NCBI RefSeq assembly: GCF_016908555.1
Contig: NZ_JAFBEE010000006.1
Coordinates: forward strand, 62,001 to 126,000
Origin: Alkaliphilus hydrothermalis
GTDB taxonomy: Bacteria > Bacillota > Clostridia > Peptostreptococcales > Natronincolaceae
DNA: 64,000 nt
Reading direction: 5' to 3'
Part shown: piece by piece, positions 1 through 8,161 of the stretch
Numbering within the stretch: position 1 is the first letter of the stretch
How the letters are laid out: every line of letters starts with the position of its first letter
Translations under genes and position numbers: made by a program
The notes under the pieces: generated by a model
Database searches by the model: none
Seen by the model: only the letters and a program-made list of their open reading frames with translations
Told to the model about the DNA's origin: nothing

Positions 1-285
1 ATCGGTCATAACGTTAAAAGTCCATTGATGATGGAGATTCCCCAATGGGCATTAACTCCTAAGGAAGCCCTCTATAGGGAAAAGAGAACAGTACGATTGC
101 AGGAGGCCATAGGTTTGATTAGTGGGACAACCATTACCCCATACCCTCCAGGGATACCAATCCTGATGCCGGGGGAAGTCATAAATAAAGGGTTGATACA
201 ATATATTAAAGCAATCACATCTATGGGGATGGAAGTAATCGGACTAAAGGATGATACTCAACTACTGATAGATGTAATAAAATAG
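1..285 (+). CDS. Orn/Lys/Arg decarboxylase, C-terminal fragment (YaaO type), cut by window edge
   Basis: The frame is open from base 1 with no credible start, so this is the 3' end of a longer gene. The visible part is the C-terminal domain of PLP-dependent Orn/Lys/Arg decarboxylases, marked by the YPPGIPILMPGE segment and the preceding basic helix. Such enzymes decarboxylate basic amino acids to polyamine precursors; the substrate cannot be told from this part. The same segment appears as YPPGIPVVSPGE in the complete homologue at 31077-32546, so the region holds two paralogues. A yaaO-type decarboxylase directly before tmk is the B. subtilis arrangement. The PLP-binding lysine lies upstream of the window. 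Confidence 0.85.
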   Translation: MGHNVKSPLMMEIPQWALTPKEALYREKRTVRLQEAIGLISGTTITPYPPGIPILMPGEVINKGLIQYIKAITSMGMEVIGLKDDTQLLIDVIK

Positions 286-319
286 ACACATTACGGATTA
301 ACATACATGAGGTGATAAA

Positions 320-958
320 ATGATGAAGGGTTTATTCATTAGCATAGAAGGTATGGATGGAGCAGGAAAAACAACACAGGTTGATTTGATGAAAACCTTT
401 TTAGAGAAAAAAGGTTATCAGGTACTGGTCACCAGAGAACCAGGAGGAACAGTGATTGGAGAGAAGATCCGCAAGGTAACCCTGGATCCAGCCCATCAAG
501 AAATGAGCTACATAACAGAAGCACTACTCTATTCAGCCTCAAGGGCCCAATTGGTGAATCAAGTGATCAAGCCTGCTTTAGAAAGAGGGGAAATCGTGAT
601 TTGCGATCGATTTGTGGATTCCAGTTTAGTCTATCAAGGAAAGGCACGGGGACTAGGATACAAAGCTGTAAAGGAAATCAATGACTTTGCAACCCAAGGG
701 CTGGAGCCCTGCCTAACAATTATGTTTAATATAGCACCAGAGGTGAGCCTAAAGCGAATTAATGCTAGAGGAAAGGAAGACCGACTCGAACAGGAGAAAC
801 TAGCTTTCCATCAACAGGTACATGCAGCTTATCAAGACTTAGTGAAGCTATATCCCCAAAGAATTAAAGAGATTGATGCCGGTCGGCCTATTGAAGTTAT
901 TCAACAGGAGATTGAGGGTATATTAATAAAACTAATACAAGAGGGGGAATATAAATGA
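320..958 (+). CDS. tmk: Thymidylate kinase
   Basis: Phosphorylates dTMP to dTDP with ATP, an essential step of dTTP synthesis in the cytoplasm. The 212-aa product has the P-loop GMDGAGKT at residues 11-18, the DRFVDSS motif near residue 96 and a basic LID region (RGKEDR) near residue 150, and the length is typical. GAGGTG at 309-314 supports ATG 320; the adjacent ATG 323 is equally possible. The stop overlaps the start of darA (ATGA), so the two are translationally coupled, and holB and ricT follow, as in the B. subtilis tmk cluster. Confidence 0.96.
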   Translation: MMKGLFISIEGMDGAGKTTQVDLMKTFLEKKGYQVLVTREPGGTVIGEKIRKVTLDPAHQEMSYITEALLYSASRAQLVNQVIKPALERGEIVICDRFVDSSLVYQGKARGLGYKAVKEINDFATQGLEPCLTIMFNIAPEVSLKRINARGKEDRLEQEKLAFHQQVHAAYQDLVKLYPQRIKEIDAGRPIEVIQQEIEGILIKLIQEGEYK

Positions 959-1284
959 AATTAGTAATAGCAATTGTTCATGATGAGGATGTACATCCAT
1001 TATTAGAGGATTTAACGGCTAAAAAGTTTCGAGTGACTAAGCTGGCGACTACGGGGGGGTTTCTAAAGTCAGGTAATACCACTCTGCTGGTGGGGGTCGA
1101 GGGTGAGTATGTAGACCAAGTCATTGAAATTATTAAAGAAAACTGTCAATCAAGGGAGCAGATGGCTACTTCACCAACACCTGTATCAGGAGCTACGGGA
1201 GTATTTATCCCCTATCCTATTGAAGTAACGGTGGGGGGAGCCACAGTCTTTGTAGTAGATGTAGAAAAGTATGTAAAGCTGTAG
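955..1284 (+). CDS. darA: Cyclic-di-AMP receptor (PstA/DarA, YaaQ family)
   Basis: A small PII-like protein of 109 aa. This family (DUF970) forms trimers that bind cyclic di-AMP; the downstream target is not established. Family features seen are the start MKLVIAIVHDED, the LATTGGFLKSGNTTLL segment, which forms the nucleotide site in known structures, and the C-terminal beta segment (ATVFVVDVEKY). The ATG overlaps the tmk stop and holB follows after 19 nt, so it is in the same operon. In B. subtilis the orthologue also sits between tmk and holB. Confidence 0.93.
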   Translation: MKLVIAIVHDEDVHPLLEDLTAKKFRVTKLATTGGFLKSGNTTLLVGVEGEYVDQVIEIIKENCQSREQMATSPTPVSGATGVFIPYPIEVTVGGATVFVVDVEKYVKL

Positions 1285-1303
1285 GAAAGGGAGTACCATA
1301 TAT

Positions 1304-2290
1304 ATGGCCTTTGAAGAAATCGTAGGACAAGAGAGAATCGTTGAGATACTTAAAAAGACACTATTGAACAATACCTTCTCCCATGCCTATTTATTTGAAG
1401 GGCTAGAAGGATTGGGGAAAAAACAGATGGCGTTGGAATTCGCCAAAGGGGTCATCTGTAGTCAAGAGGGGATGAAACCCTGTAATGTCTGTCAAACCTG
1501 TAGAAGAATACAGGAGGGGAACTATCCAGAGGTTAACTTAATCCAAGAGGATGGAACCATCAAAATTGAGAAAATCCGTGAGCTACAGAAGGATATTCAA
1601 ATGAAGCCCTATGAGGGGCGAAAAAAAATATATATTATTAATCATGCAGAAAATATGACGGTACAGGCACAGAATGCCCTCCTAAAAACATTGGAGGAGC
1701 CTCCTGCCTATGCCACCATCATTTTACTAACGGTAAACGGCAACAGCTTGTTACCCACCATTATTTCAAGATGTCAGATCCTGAAATTCAGACCTGTGGA
1801 GATTGGGAAAATCCAGCAGGTCCTGATGGAGGGACGGGGAGTTTCCCGTGAAGAAAGTAGAATGGTGTCCTCCTTCTCCAATGGAATTATCGGTAGGGCA
1901 TTAAAACTATTGGAGGATGAGGATTTTAAAAGAATAAGGGAAGAAGTTCTAAAGCTGACGGAAGAAATGCTTCGGAGGGATACAATTAATCTTCTGGAAA
2001 GTGTGGATTTTTTCACAAAGGAAAAAAATCAGATTGAAGAAATCTTGGACATGCTGGTGAGTTGGTATAGGGACCTTATGATCTATAAGGAAACACAGGA
2101 ATTACATTTTTTAATGAATTGTGATAGAATAGAAGAAATTCAAGATCAATCTAATCGTATAGGATTGAAAAAAATAAGAGATATTATTTTTATAATAGAT
2201 CAGACCAAAGGCAACATTAAAAGTAATGTTAATTTCCAGCTTAACATAGAGGTGATGCTTTTGAACATTCAGGAGGTATTGGTATGGTAA
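1304..2290 (+). CDS. holB: DNA polymerase III delta-prime subunit
   Basis: Clamp-loader subunit that, with DnaX and HolA, opens and loads the sliding clamp. The 328-aa protein has an AAA+ fold. The P-loop region is the degenerate GLEGLGKKQ near residue 35, and a cysteine cluster follows (CSQEG, CNVCQTC near residues 50-65) as in the zinc module of this family. TLEEPP and the ISRCQ sensor motif lie near residues 130-160. The GGGAG before ATG 1304 is rather distant. The 3' end overlaps the start of ricT by 7 nt. Confidence 0.94.
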   Translation: MAFEEIVGQERIVEILKKTLLNNTFSHAYLFEGLEGLGKKQMALEFAKGVICSQEGMKPCNVCQTCRRIQEGNYPEVNLIQEDGTIKIEKIRELQKDIQMKPYEGRKKIYIINHAENMTVQAQNALLKTLEEPPAYATIILLTVNGNSLLPTIISRCQILKFRPVEIGKIQQVLMEGRGVSREESRMVSSFSNGIIGRALKLLEDEDFKRIREEVLKLTEEMLRRDTINLLESVDFFTKEKNQIEEILDMLVSWYRDLMIYKETQELHFLMNCDRIEEIQDQSNRIGLKKIRDIIFIIDQTKGNIKSNVNFQLNIEVMLLNIQEVLVW

Positions 2291-3168
2291 GTGTAGTTGG
2301 AGTACGTTTTAAAAAGGCGGGAAAAATATACTACTTCGATCCAGATGAAATAGAGATATTAAAGGGACAAAGCGTCATTGTAGAAACTGCTAGAGGGATT
2401 GAGTATGGGGATGTAGTAGTAGGACCTAAAGAAGTGACAGAGGAGGAAATCATCGCGCCTTTAAAAAAGGTCATTCGTGTGGTTACACCCGAGGATGAAA
2501 TAAAACATCAAGAGAATAAATCAAAAGAGACAGAGGCATTTGATATTTGTCTTGGTAAGATACAAGAGCACCAGTTGGAAATGAAGCTGATTGATGTAGA
2601 ATATACCTTTGACAATAACAAAGTGATCTTTTACTTTACTGCCGACGGTAGAGTTGATTTTAGGGAATTAGTAAAGGACCTTGCAGCCATTTTCAAAACA
2701 AGAATAGAACTACGACAAATTGGTGTAAGGGATGAAGCTAAAATGATTGGTGGAATCGGTCCCTGCGGTAAGTCCCTTTGTTGTGCTTCATGGCTAGGAG
2801 ATTTTGAACCAGTATCGATTAAAATGGCAAAGGATCAAAGTCTTTCATTAAATCCTGCTAAAATCTCGGGTATATGCGGGAGACTTTTCTGTTGCTTAAA
2901 ATATGAGCACAATTTATATCAGCAAATATTAGACAAGCTTCCTGGAGTAGGAGCCATCGTTAAAACAGAAGATGGAGAAGGAATTGTAGTGAGCACCAAT
3001 GTATTGTTGGAGCAGCTGAAGGTTAAAATCAAGCTCCCTGACAATTCTGAAGATGTTAAGACCTACTTCCTAGATGAAGTTACAAAAATAAAAGAAGAGA
3101 AAAGACCCCAGAAGGATGAAGATATACCAGCTGATTTAGTAAAGGAGTTAAAGGAATTAGAAAAATAG
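2284..3168 (+). CDS. ricT: PSP1-domain protein RicT (YaaT)
   Basis: A 294-aa PSP1 C-terminal domain protein. In B. subtilis RicT (YaaT) forms a complex with RicA and RicF that carries Fe-S clusters and supports RNA processing by RNase Y, and it affects sporulation, competence and biofilm formation. The conserved cysteine sets are present: GPCGKSLCCASW near residue 160 and ICGRLFCCLKYEH near residue 200. GGAGG at 2272-2276 with ATG 2284 sets the start inside the end of holB. A clear terminator follows. Confidence 0.94.
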   Translation: MVSVVGVRFKKAGKIYYFDPDEIEILKGQSVIVETARGIEYGDVVVGPKEVTEEEIIAPLKKVIRVVTPEDEIKHQENKSKETEAFDICLGKIQEHQLEMKLIDVEYTFDNNKVIFYFTADGRVDFRELVKDLAAIFKTRIELRQIGVRDEAKMIGGIGPCGKSLCCASWLGDFEPVSIKMAKDQSLSLNPAKISGICGRLFCCLKYEHNLYQQILDKLPGVGAIVKTEDGEGIVVSTNVLLEQLKVKIKLPDNSEDVKTYFLDEVTKIKEEKRPQKDEDIPADLVKELKELEK

Positions 3169-3185
3169 GTGAATAAAGAAAAAGC

Positions 3186-3216
3186 AACGCTTAGGAGAGA
3201 CTACTAAGCGTTTTTT
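3186..3216 (+). terminator. Rho-independent terminator after ricT
   Basis: AACGCTTAG and CTAAGCGTT form a 9-bp stem followed by a run of six T. It closes the tmk-darA-holB-ricT operon. Confidence 0.85.
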
Positions 3217-3398
3217 GGTTTTTGTAGTTTTCTCAACTGATTTTATGTTAGCTCTAATATGGTGGGAGACAAACTTGATAACAGGAAAATATTGGACATT
3301 CTCCTGGCCCCATAGCAACAAACCAATATATTTGATATACTATAATCAACTCAATACATAGGACCAATAAAAATTAACCAAACAAAAGAGGTGTTTTT

Positions 3399-4034
3399 AT
3401 GAGATCAAGGTATAAATTGCTAGCAATCCTACTTATAATTGCAATGATGGCTGGTGTTACCGCTGGATGTAAGAAAAGAGCCAGTGATGATCCTCAGCAA
3501 CCAACAGCTGGAGGAAATCCAGTAGTAGACCAGCCCCAGCACCAGCCGAAAGAACAGGAGCAATTACCATCAGGAGAAAAAGAAGATGGGGATGAAGGAC
3601 AAGAAGATAATAAAGTAATCATTACACTAGAAAATGAACTAAGAGAAGAAGTTATCATAGCTGCAAAAGAGGATAAGCTATTGGTAATGACCTTCTGGGT
3701 AGATTGGAATCAAGAGGCAAAGGGACAATTAGAGGTCTTAGAAAACTTATATCCACTTTTGAAGGATGATGTAGAATTTGTAGGCATCCATGCTCTAGGC
3801 TTTGATAGCATCTCAAAAGAACAAGCACAGGAAAAGATAAAGGCAGAAGGATACCCCTATCCTATGCTAATAGATGAAGAGTCTAAAGCACAACAAAAGT
3901 ATTTTGTAGGTAGCTTCCCCACAACAGTCATCATTGATCAAGAGGGAAATGTAGTCAAGTCCTTGACATCAAATATTGAAGAAGATGATTTACTAGAAGA
4001 AATTGAATGGATATTAGAAAAATTCTTGCCATAG
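3399..4034 (+). CDS. Thioredoxin-like lipoprotein lacking the CxxC motif
   Basis: A 211-aa exported protein. The N-terminus is a lipoprotein signal with lipobox VTAGC (Cys24), followed by a Pro/Gln/Glu/Asp-rich linker to about residue 75, then a thioredoxin/TlpA-like fold. The strand that normally carries WCxxC reads FWVDWNQEAK, so both redox cysteines are absent. The cis-proline strand (GSFPTTVIIDQEGNVV) is kept. It therefore cannot act as a dithiol oxidoreductase and is more likely a binding or structural protein on the outer face of the membrane. RBS GAGGTG precedes ATG 3399. It is monocistronic, between ricT and sigI. Its specific role is unknown. Confidence 0.8.
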   Translation: MRSRYKLLAILLIIAMMAGVTAGCKKRASDDPQQPTAGGNPVVDQPQHQPKEQEQLPSGEKEDGDEGQEDNKVIITLENELREEVIIAAKEDKLLVMTFWVDWNQEAKGQLEVLENLYPLLKDDVEFVGIHALGFDSISKEQAQEKIKAEGYPYPMLIDEESKAQQKYFVGSFPTTVIIDQEGNVVKSLTSNIEEDDLLEEIEWILEKFLP

Positions 4035-4046
4035 GCAAGAATTTTT
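4018..4046 (+). terminator. Terminator overlapping the 3' end of the thioredoxin-like gene
   Basis: AAATTCTTGCC and GGCAAGAATTT form a strong stem around ATA, followed by T residues. The 5' arm is inside the coding sequence and the stop codon lies in the hairpin. Confidence 0.8.
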
Positions 4047-4106
4047 CTATATTTGGTATCTGTAAAAATATAAAACTATTCGTAAACTATAGCAGGAGGT
4101 GTAGCA

Positions 4107-4847
4107 GTGAGAAATATCCTAAAGCTCCTCAAGGCAAAGCAGGCACAAACACTAGAAGACCGTATTAATATCATCCAAGAGGGTGATGAAAAGGAGAAAA
4201 ATAAATTAATTCAAGAATATATTCCCTTTATCCAAAAAAATATTAGCCAACAAGTGGGAAAATATATAGATATAAATAATGATGATCTCTATAGCGTAGG
4301 ACTAATGGCCTTTAATGAAGCCATTAATAAATACAATCAAGAAAAAGGAAGCTTCCTAAGCTTTGCATCCATGGTAATTAAGAGTAGAGTAATTGATCAA
4401 TTACGTAAAGAATCTAAACGCTCGAAAGAAGTCTATATAAGCCAATTTTCTTCGGAAGTAGATGGTGCAGACTATCTTATGGCCACCGAGGGTTTTGAAA
4501 ACAAGTTAGAGATAAAGATGGATATGAAGACGCTATTGCAGCGAATGGAGACCTTTGGAGTAACTTTGGATGACTTAATAAAAGAAGCACCAAAGCATGT
4601 GGATACCCGGGTAAATGCCGTAAAGATTGGCAGGTATGTGTATGAAAACAAAGGTTTACGGGCTAAGTTCATGAAGACCAATAATCTTCCAGTGGGTGAT
4701 CTCATTAAAGACCTAGACGTATCCAAAAAAGTACTCCAGAGAAGTAGAAAATTTATTATAGCAGTTATCTTAATATTAGACAGTAACTTAGATACAATGA
4801 AGAGTTATATTTCACAGACAGAAGGGAGGGAGCACTGTGAAGGGTAA
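4107..4847 (+). CDS. sigI: RNA polymerase sigma factor SigI
   Basis: A 246-aa sigma-70 family protein of the SigI type. The region-2 helix is evident (DDLYSVGLMAFNEAINKY, then FLSFASMVIKSRVIDQLRKE at about residues 68-105), followed by a SigI-type C-terminal domain in place of standard region 4. SigI directs heat-shock genes in Bacillus and extracellular polysaccharide-sensing regulons in cellulolytic clostridia; the regulon here is unknown. AGGAGG before GTG 4107 fixes the start. Its 3' end overlaps rsgI by 11 nt, the usual arrangement for a sigma factor and its membrane anti-sigma. Confidence 0.92.
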   Translation: MRNILKLLKAKQAQTLEDRINIIQEGDEKEKNKLIQEYIPFIQKNISQQVGKYIDINNDDLYSVGLMAFNEAINKYNQEKGSFLSFASMVIKSRVIDQLRKESKRSKEVYISQFSSEVDGADYLMATEGFENKLEIKMDMKTLLQRMETFGVTLDDLIKEAPKHVDTRVNAVKIGRYVYENKGLRAKFMKTNNLPVGDLIKDLDVSKKVLQRSRKFIIAVILILDSNLDTMKSYISQTEGREHCEG

Positions 4848-6192
4848 AGGAACAATTATGGAAATACGGGACAAAACAATGGTAATCATGACAAATGAAT
4901 GTTGCTTTGAAGAAATAAAAAAACGTAACAACGTAATGGTTGGAACGGAGATTGAATTTACAACAAAAGATATGCTCAAGGGAAAACCTACCTATTTTAA
5001 GCCATTGGCAACAGTGGCAGCGGCTATCATACTAATGATCATAAGTACTTTGTTTATTTTACCAAACTTCATTGCTGAAGCAAAGGCAGTGGCAATGGTG
5101 ACTATTGACATTAACCCTAGTGTTGGCTTAGAGCTAAATCAAAAGCAAGAAGTCCTAAAACTACTTCATCTTAATGAAGATGCCGAAAAATTGCCTATAC
5201 CATCTGTAAAAGGGAAAAATGTGAGGGTAGCCATAGAAGAAATTATGGCAATAGTTAAAGGAAAAGGGTATTTACAAGAGGATGACAACTATGTACTACT
5301 TACCACAGTGTCTTTGGAAAAACAAAAAGGGGAGGAAGAAGATGAAGAGCTATCAATTCTAGCTGAGGAACTTAAAATCAGTATAGAAAACAATGTCTAC
5401 CAAAAAGAAGGTAAAAATGTAGTGGTGTTGACCTTAGAATCCAACTATGAGACTTTAGTAAAGGCACAGGCGGAAAAGACTTCTGTAGGAAAAATGGAGT
5501 TGTACCAACGTCTAGAGGCAGAAGAAGATAAGGAAGATAGTGAAGATGACGATGTAAAGCTGGATGAAATCAAAAGTAAGAATGTAAAAGAATTAGTTGA
5601 AGTGGTAGAGAAAAGGCCCCATCCAGTATTTGATCAACGTTCTGATAAAAAGAATGGCAAAAGTCACCCAATATTTGAAAATCATCCTAATAAGTCAAAA
5701 GAAAAAGAGGCTATAGAAGATCAAGAAGAATCAAAAGAAGATAAAAAAGAACTAAAGAAAGATAAAAAAGATAAAGAGCGTAAAAAATATAAGCATAAAA
5801 AAGACAAAGACCGTAAAGAAGATAAAGAACATAAAGAACATAAAGAAGATAATGAAGATAGAAAACGTAATGAACACAAAGAAGAAAAAGAAGAAAAAGA
5901 AGATACAAAAAAAGATAAAAAAGAGCCGAAAGAAAAATTTAAAGAAGATAAAGGAGAAGATAAGAAGAAATCAGAGAAGAAACATCCAGTTCTTAATCAA
6001 CAATCTGAAAAAAAACATAATAAAGAACAGTCAACATCCAGAGATGATGAGATACGAAACATTGGAGAAACAAGGATCAAAAGAGAGGGGAAAAAATGGC
6101 ATTTGGATGAAAATAGTCCCGATGAAGTAAAAAAAGCTCTGATGAGGAACGGCATAAGGAGAAAAATACTGGAAGTAATAAACATAAATTAA
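4837..6192 (+). CDS. rsgI: Anti-sigma-I factor RsgI with charged repeat ectodomain
   Basis: A 451-aa single-pass membrane protein expected to sequester SigI. The N-terminal RsgI domain covers residues 1-55, a membrane helix about 57-75, and then the conserved extracellular segment with IDINPSVGLELN (Asn93-Pro94). In studied RsgI proteins this Asn-Pro bond is autoproteolysed as part of signalling. Beyond about residue 220 the sequence is Lys/Glu/Asp/His-rich low complexity with three copies of an HP(V/I)(F/L) module. No carbohydrate-binding module of the clostridial sensory RsgI type is visible. GTG 4837 follows GGGAGG. What it senses is unknown. Confidence 0.88.
   Translation: MKGKGTIMEIRDKTMVIMTNECCFEEIKKRNNVMVGTEIEFTTKDMLKGKPTYFKPLATVAAAIILMIISTLFILPNFIAEAKAVAMVTIDINPSVGLELNQKQEVLKLLHLNEDAEKLPIPSVKGKNVRVAIEEIMAIVKGKGYLQEDDNYVLLTTVSLEKQKGEEEDEELSILAEELKISIENNVYQKEGKNVVVLTLESNYETLVKAQAEKTSVGKMELYQRLEAEEDKEDSEDDDVKLDEIKSKNVKELVEVVEKRPHPVFDQRSDKKNGKSHPIFENHPNKSKEKEAIEDQEESKEDKKELKKDKKDKERKKYKHKKDKDRKEDKEHKEHKEDNEDRKRNEHKEEKEEKEDTKKDKKEPKEKFKEDKGEDKKKSEKKHPVLNQQSEKKHNKEQSTSRDDEIRNIGETRIKREGKKWHLDENSPDEVKKALMRNGIRRKILEVININ
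5700..5980 (+). repeat. Purine-only low-complexity tract inside rsgI
   Basis: The coding strand is almost entirely A and G, built from degenerate 6-12-nt units encoding KED, KEH and KDK. It contains several A6 runs and could slip during replication. It encodes the charged tail of RsgI. Confidence 0.7.
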
Positions 6193-6248
6193 TTTGTAGT
6201 ATTAATAAAAAACTGCTAAAATTTTAAATGCAACATAAGAAATAAAAA

Positions 6249-6285
6249 TGAAACTTCTGAATAAAATCAGGAGTTTCTTTTTTTA
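6249..6285. terminator. Bidirectional terminator between rsgI and the Spo0E-like ORF
   Basis: GAAACTTCTGA pairs with TCAGGAGTTTC (one G-U pair) around an AT-rich loop. T7 follows on the plus strand, and a T-rich run follows on the minus strand. It can end both rsgI and the convergent small ORF. Confidence 0.8.
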
Positions 6286-6492
6286 TGATTTTAAAGGAAT
6301 AATAGACAAGTTATATTGGTTTAAGGCATCAACGCACATTTGGCTAATGTTGATAACTTCGGGGTTAATAAGATTCCCTTTCTGATCAATAGCAATGTGC
6401 ATCTTCTTTCTTAATCCATTAATTATGATTGGAAGCTCAATAAGGCTTTTTTTATCTTTTTCTTTTGATAGTACACCTTTTATTCGGATATG
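6283..6492 (-). pseudogene. Spo0E-like aspartyl-phosphatase ORF without a normal start
   Basis: On the minus strand a frame of about 69 codons is open from a stop at 6493-6495 to the stop at 6283-6285. It contains LRKKMHIAIDQKGNL, then NPEVINISQMCVDALNQYN. This matches the helix-turn-helix of Spo0E-like phosphatases, which dephosphorylate Spo0A-P (pattern LR..L...I..KG.LLDPEV..LSQ.LD.LI..Y). No ATG, GTG or TTG lies in frame upstream of the domain and no clear RBS is visible, so it is probably decayed, or it starts at a non-canonical codon or after a frameshift. Identification is by eye from the pattern. Confidence 0.5.
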
Positions 6493-6534
6493 CTATAATA
6501 AAATGATGTTTGATAATGGCTTAAGGAGGACAAG

Positions 6535-7311
6535 ATGGAAGAAGCACTTTTAAAGGATGGAGAAAGAATAGACGATTTGCAAATTAACAACTTAAAAATA
6601 ATCCAAAATCCAAATGGGTTTTGTTTTGGACTAGATGCTGTACTTTTGGCTAACTTTGTTGAGCTTAGAAAAGGATTCAAAGTTGTAGATTTAGGGACAG
6701 GGACTGGCATTATACCAATTCTATTGGCAGGAAAGTCTCAGGACACTCAGATAAAGGCGATTGAAATACAAGAAGATGTATCAGAAATGGCATCCCGAAG
6801 TATGAAGCTTAATCAGTTGGAAGATCGGGTGGAAGTACTGAATATAGATCTGAAGGATCACAACAAATATCTACAGCCCAATAGCTTTGATGTAGTCACC
6901 ACCAATCCACCCTATATGCATTCAGAGGGTTTAATTAACCCAGGGGACAAGAAGGCTATTTCAAGGCATGAAGTTAAGTGCACTTTAGAGGATGTAATTG
7001 CAACGGCGGCGAAACTGTTAAAGGACCATGGTAAGCTTTTTATGGTTCATCGTCCCCAAAGATTGGTTGATATTATTATTCAATGTAGAAAATATAAATT
7101 AGAACCAAAGAGATTAAGATTTGTTCATTCCACTGCGGGAAAGAAGCCTAATTTACTATTGTTGGAATGTCGAAAGTTTTCACAACCAGAACTTAAGATA
7201 GTAGATCCCTTGATTATCTATAAGGATAATGGGCAGTACACAGATGAGATACAGAGTATTTATGAGAGAACAAGCCTACAGGAAGGAGGTGGCAATTATG
7301 GAGAAGGGTAA
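6535..7311 (+). CDS. tRNA1(Val) A37 N6-methyltransferase-like (TrmN6/YabB)
   Basis: A 258-aa SAM-dependent methyltransferase. SAM motif I is VVDLGTGTGIIPILLA (about residues 51-66) and the amino-methyltransferase motif is NPPYM (about residue 123), as in N6-adenine enzymes. In B. subtilis the yabB-yabC (rsmI) pair has the same order. The family modifies A37 of tRNA-Val in E. coli; substrate assignment here is by homology. AGGAGG before ATG 6535 sets the start. The 3' end overlaps rsmI by 14 nt. Confidence 0.85.
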   Translation: MEEALLKDGERIDDLQINNLKIIQNPNGFCFGLDAVLLANFVELRKGFKVVDLGTGTGIIPILLAGKSQDTQIKAIEIQEDVSEMASRSMKLNQLEDRVEVLNIDLKDHNKYLQPNSFDVVTTNPPYMHSEGLINPGDKKAISRHEVKCTLEDVIATAAKLLKDHGKLFMVHRPQRLVDIIIQCRKYKLEPKRLRFVHSTAGKKPNLLLLECRKFSQPELKIVDPLIIYKDNGQYTDEIQSIYERTSLQEGGGNYGEG

Positions 7312-8143
7312 ACTGTACATATGCCCTACCCCGATTGGGAATTTAGAGGATATTACCCTTAGGGTTTTGAGGATTTTAAGGGAGGTGGACTACATAGCAG
7401 CTGAGGATACTCGCCAGACCATCAAACTCTTAAATCATTTCGAAATTAATAAAAACCTGACTAGTTATCATGAACATAATAAAATGAAAAAAGGACAAGG
7501 AATACTAGAGGATTTAATGGAGGGTAAGCAGGTGGCGTTGGTTTCTGATGCCGGTATGCCTGGAATTTCAGACCCTGGAGAAGAATTAATCAAAGATTGC
7601 ATAGAACATCATATTGAAGTAGAAGTATTACCAGGGGCAACTGCTGCCATCTTAGCACTAGTAGCTTCTGGGCTTAATGCTAGTCAATTTAGTTTTGAAG
7701 GGTTCTTAAGTCGGGACAAGAAAAAACGAAGAGAAAGGCTAGAAAGAATTAAAACAGAAGATCGGACTTTGATTTTTTACGAAGCCCCCCATCGCTTAAA
7801 GGATACTTTAGAGGATTGTATAAAAATATTGGGAAAACGTCGTGCAGTGGTTGGACGAGAGTTAACCAAGAGATTTGAGGAGTTTATTCGTGGGGAATTG
7901 CAGGAAGTATTGGCTCATTTTGAAGAGATACCGCCAAAAGGAGAAATCGTTTTAATGATTGAGGGGATTTCTCAAGAGGAATATGAAGCCTTAGAGAAAC
8001 AGGAATACCAAGATCTCTCAATAAAAGACCATGTAGTTCAGTTGTTGAATTCGGGAATGGATAAAAAAGAAGCTATAAAAGAGGTATCTAAGATTAGGAA
8101 AATACCAAAAAGAGAAGTTTACCAAGAAGCGATTGATTTATAA
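7298..8143 (+). CDS. rsmI: 16S rRNA 2'-O-methyltransferase RsmI
   Basis: Methylates the ribose of C1402 in 16S rRNA using SAM. The 281-aa protein starts MEKGKLYICPTPIGNLEDIT, the classic N-terminus, and has AAEDTR, the glycine-rich VSDAGMPGISDPG and LPGATAA motifs. The in-frame extension upstream is rejected because GGAAGGAGG lies just before ATG 7298, inside the end of the preceding gene. It is co-transcribed with the TrmN6-like gene. Confidence 0.95.
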   Translation: MEKGKLYICPTPIGNLEDITLRVLRILREVDYIAAEDTRQTIKLLNHFEINKNLTSYHEHNKMKKGQGILEDLMEGKQVALVSDAGMPGISDPGEELIKDCIEHHIEVEVLPGATAAILALVASGLNASQFSFEGFLSRDKKKRRERLERIKTEDRTLIFYEAPHRLKDTLEDCIKILGKRRAVVGRELTKRFEEFIRGELQEVLAHFEEIPPKGEIVLMIEGISQEEYEALEKQEYQDLSIKDHVVQLLNSGMDKKEAIKEVSKIRKIPKREVYQEAIDL

Positions 8144-8161
8144 AAAGCTTTACAAAAAAAG

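Noticed and set aside
4047..4106. Self-recognised SigI promoter before sigI
   Set aside because: The C-rich -35 and CGAA-type -10 reported for SigI promoters are not convincingly present in this short gap.
5711..5908. Minus-strand frame opposite the rsgI charged region
   Set aside because: The Leu/Tyr-rich translation is an artefact of the purine-only tract on the other strand.
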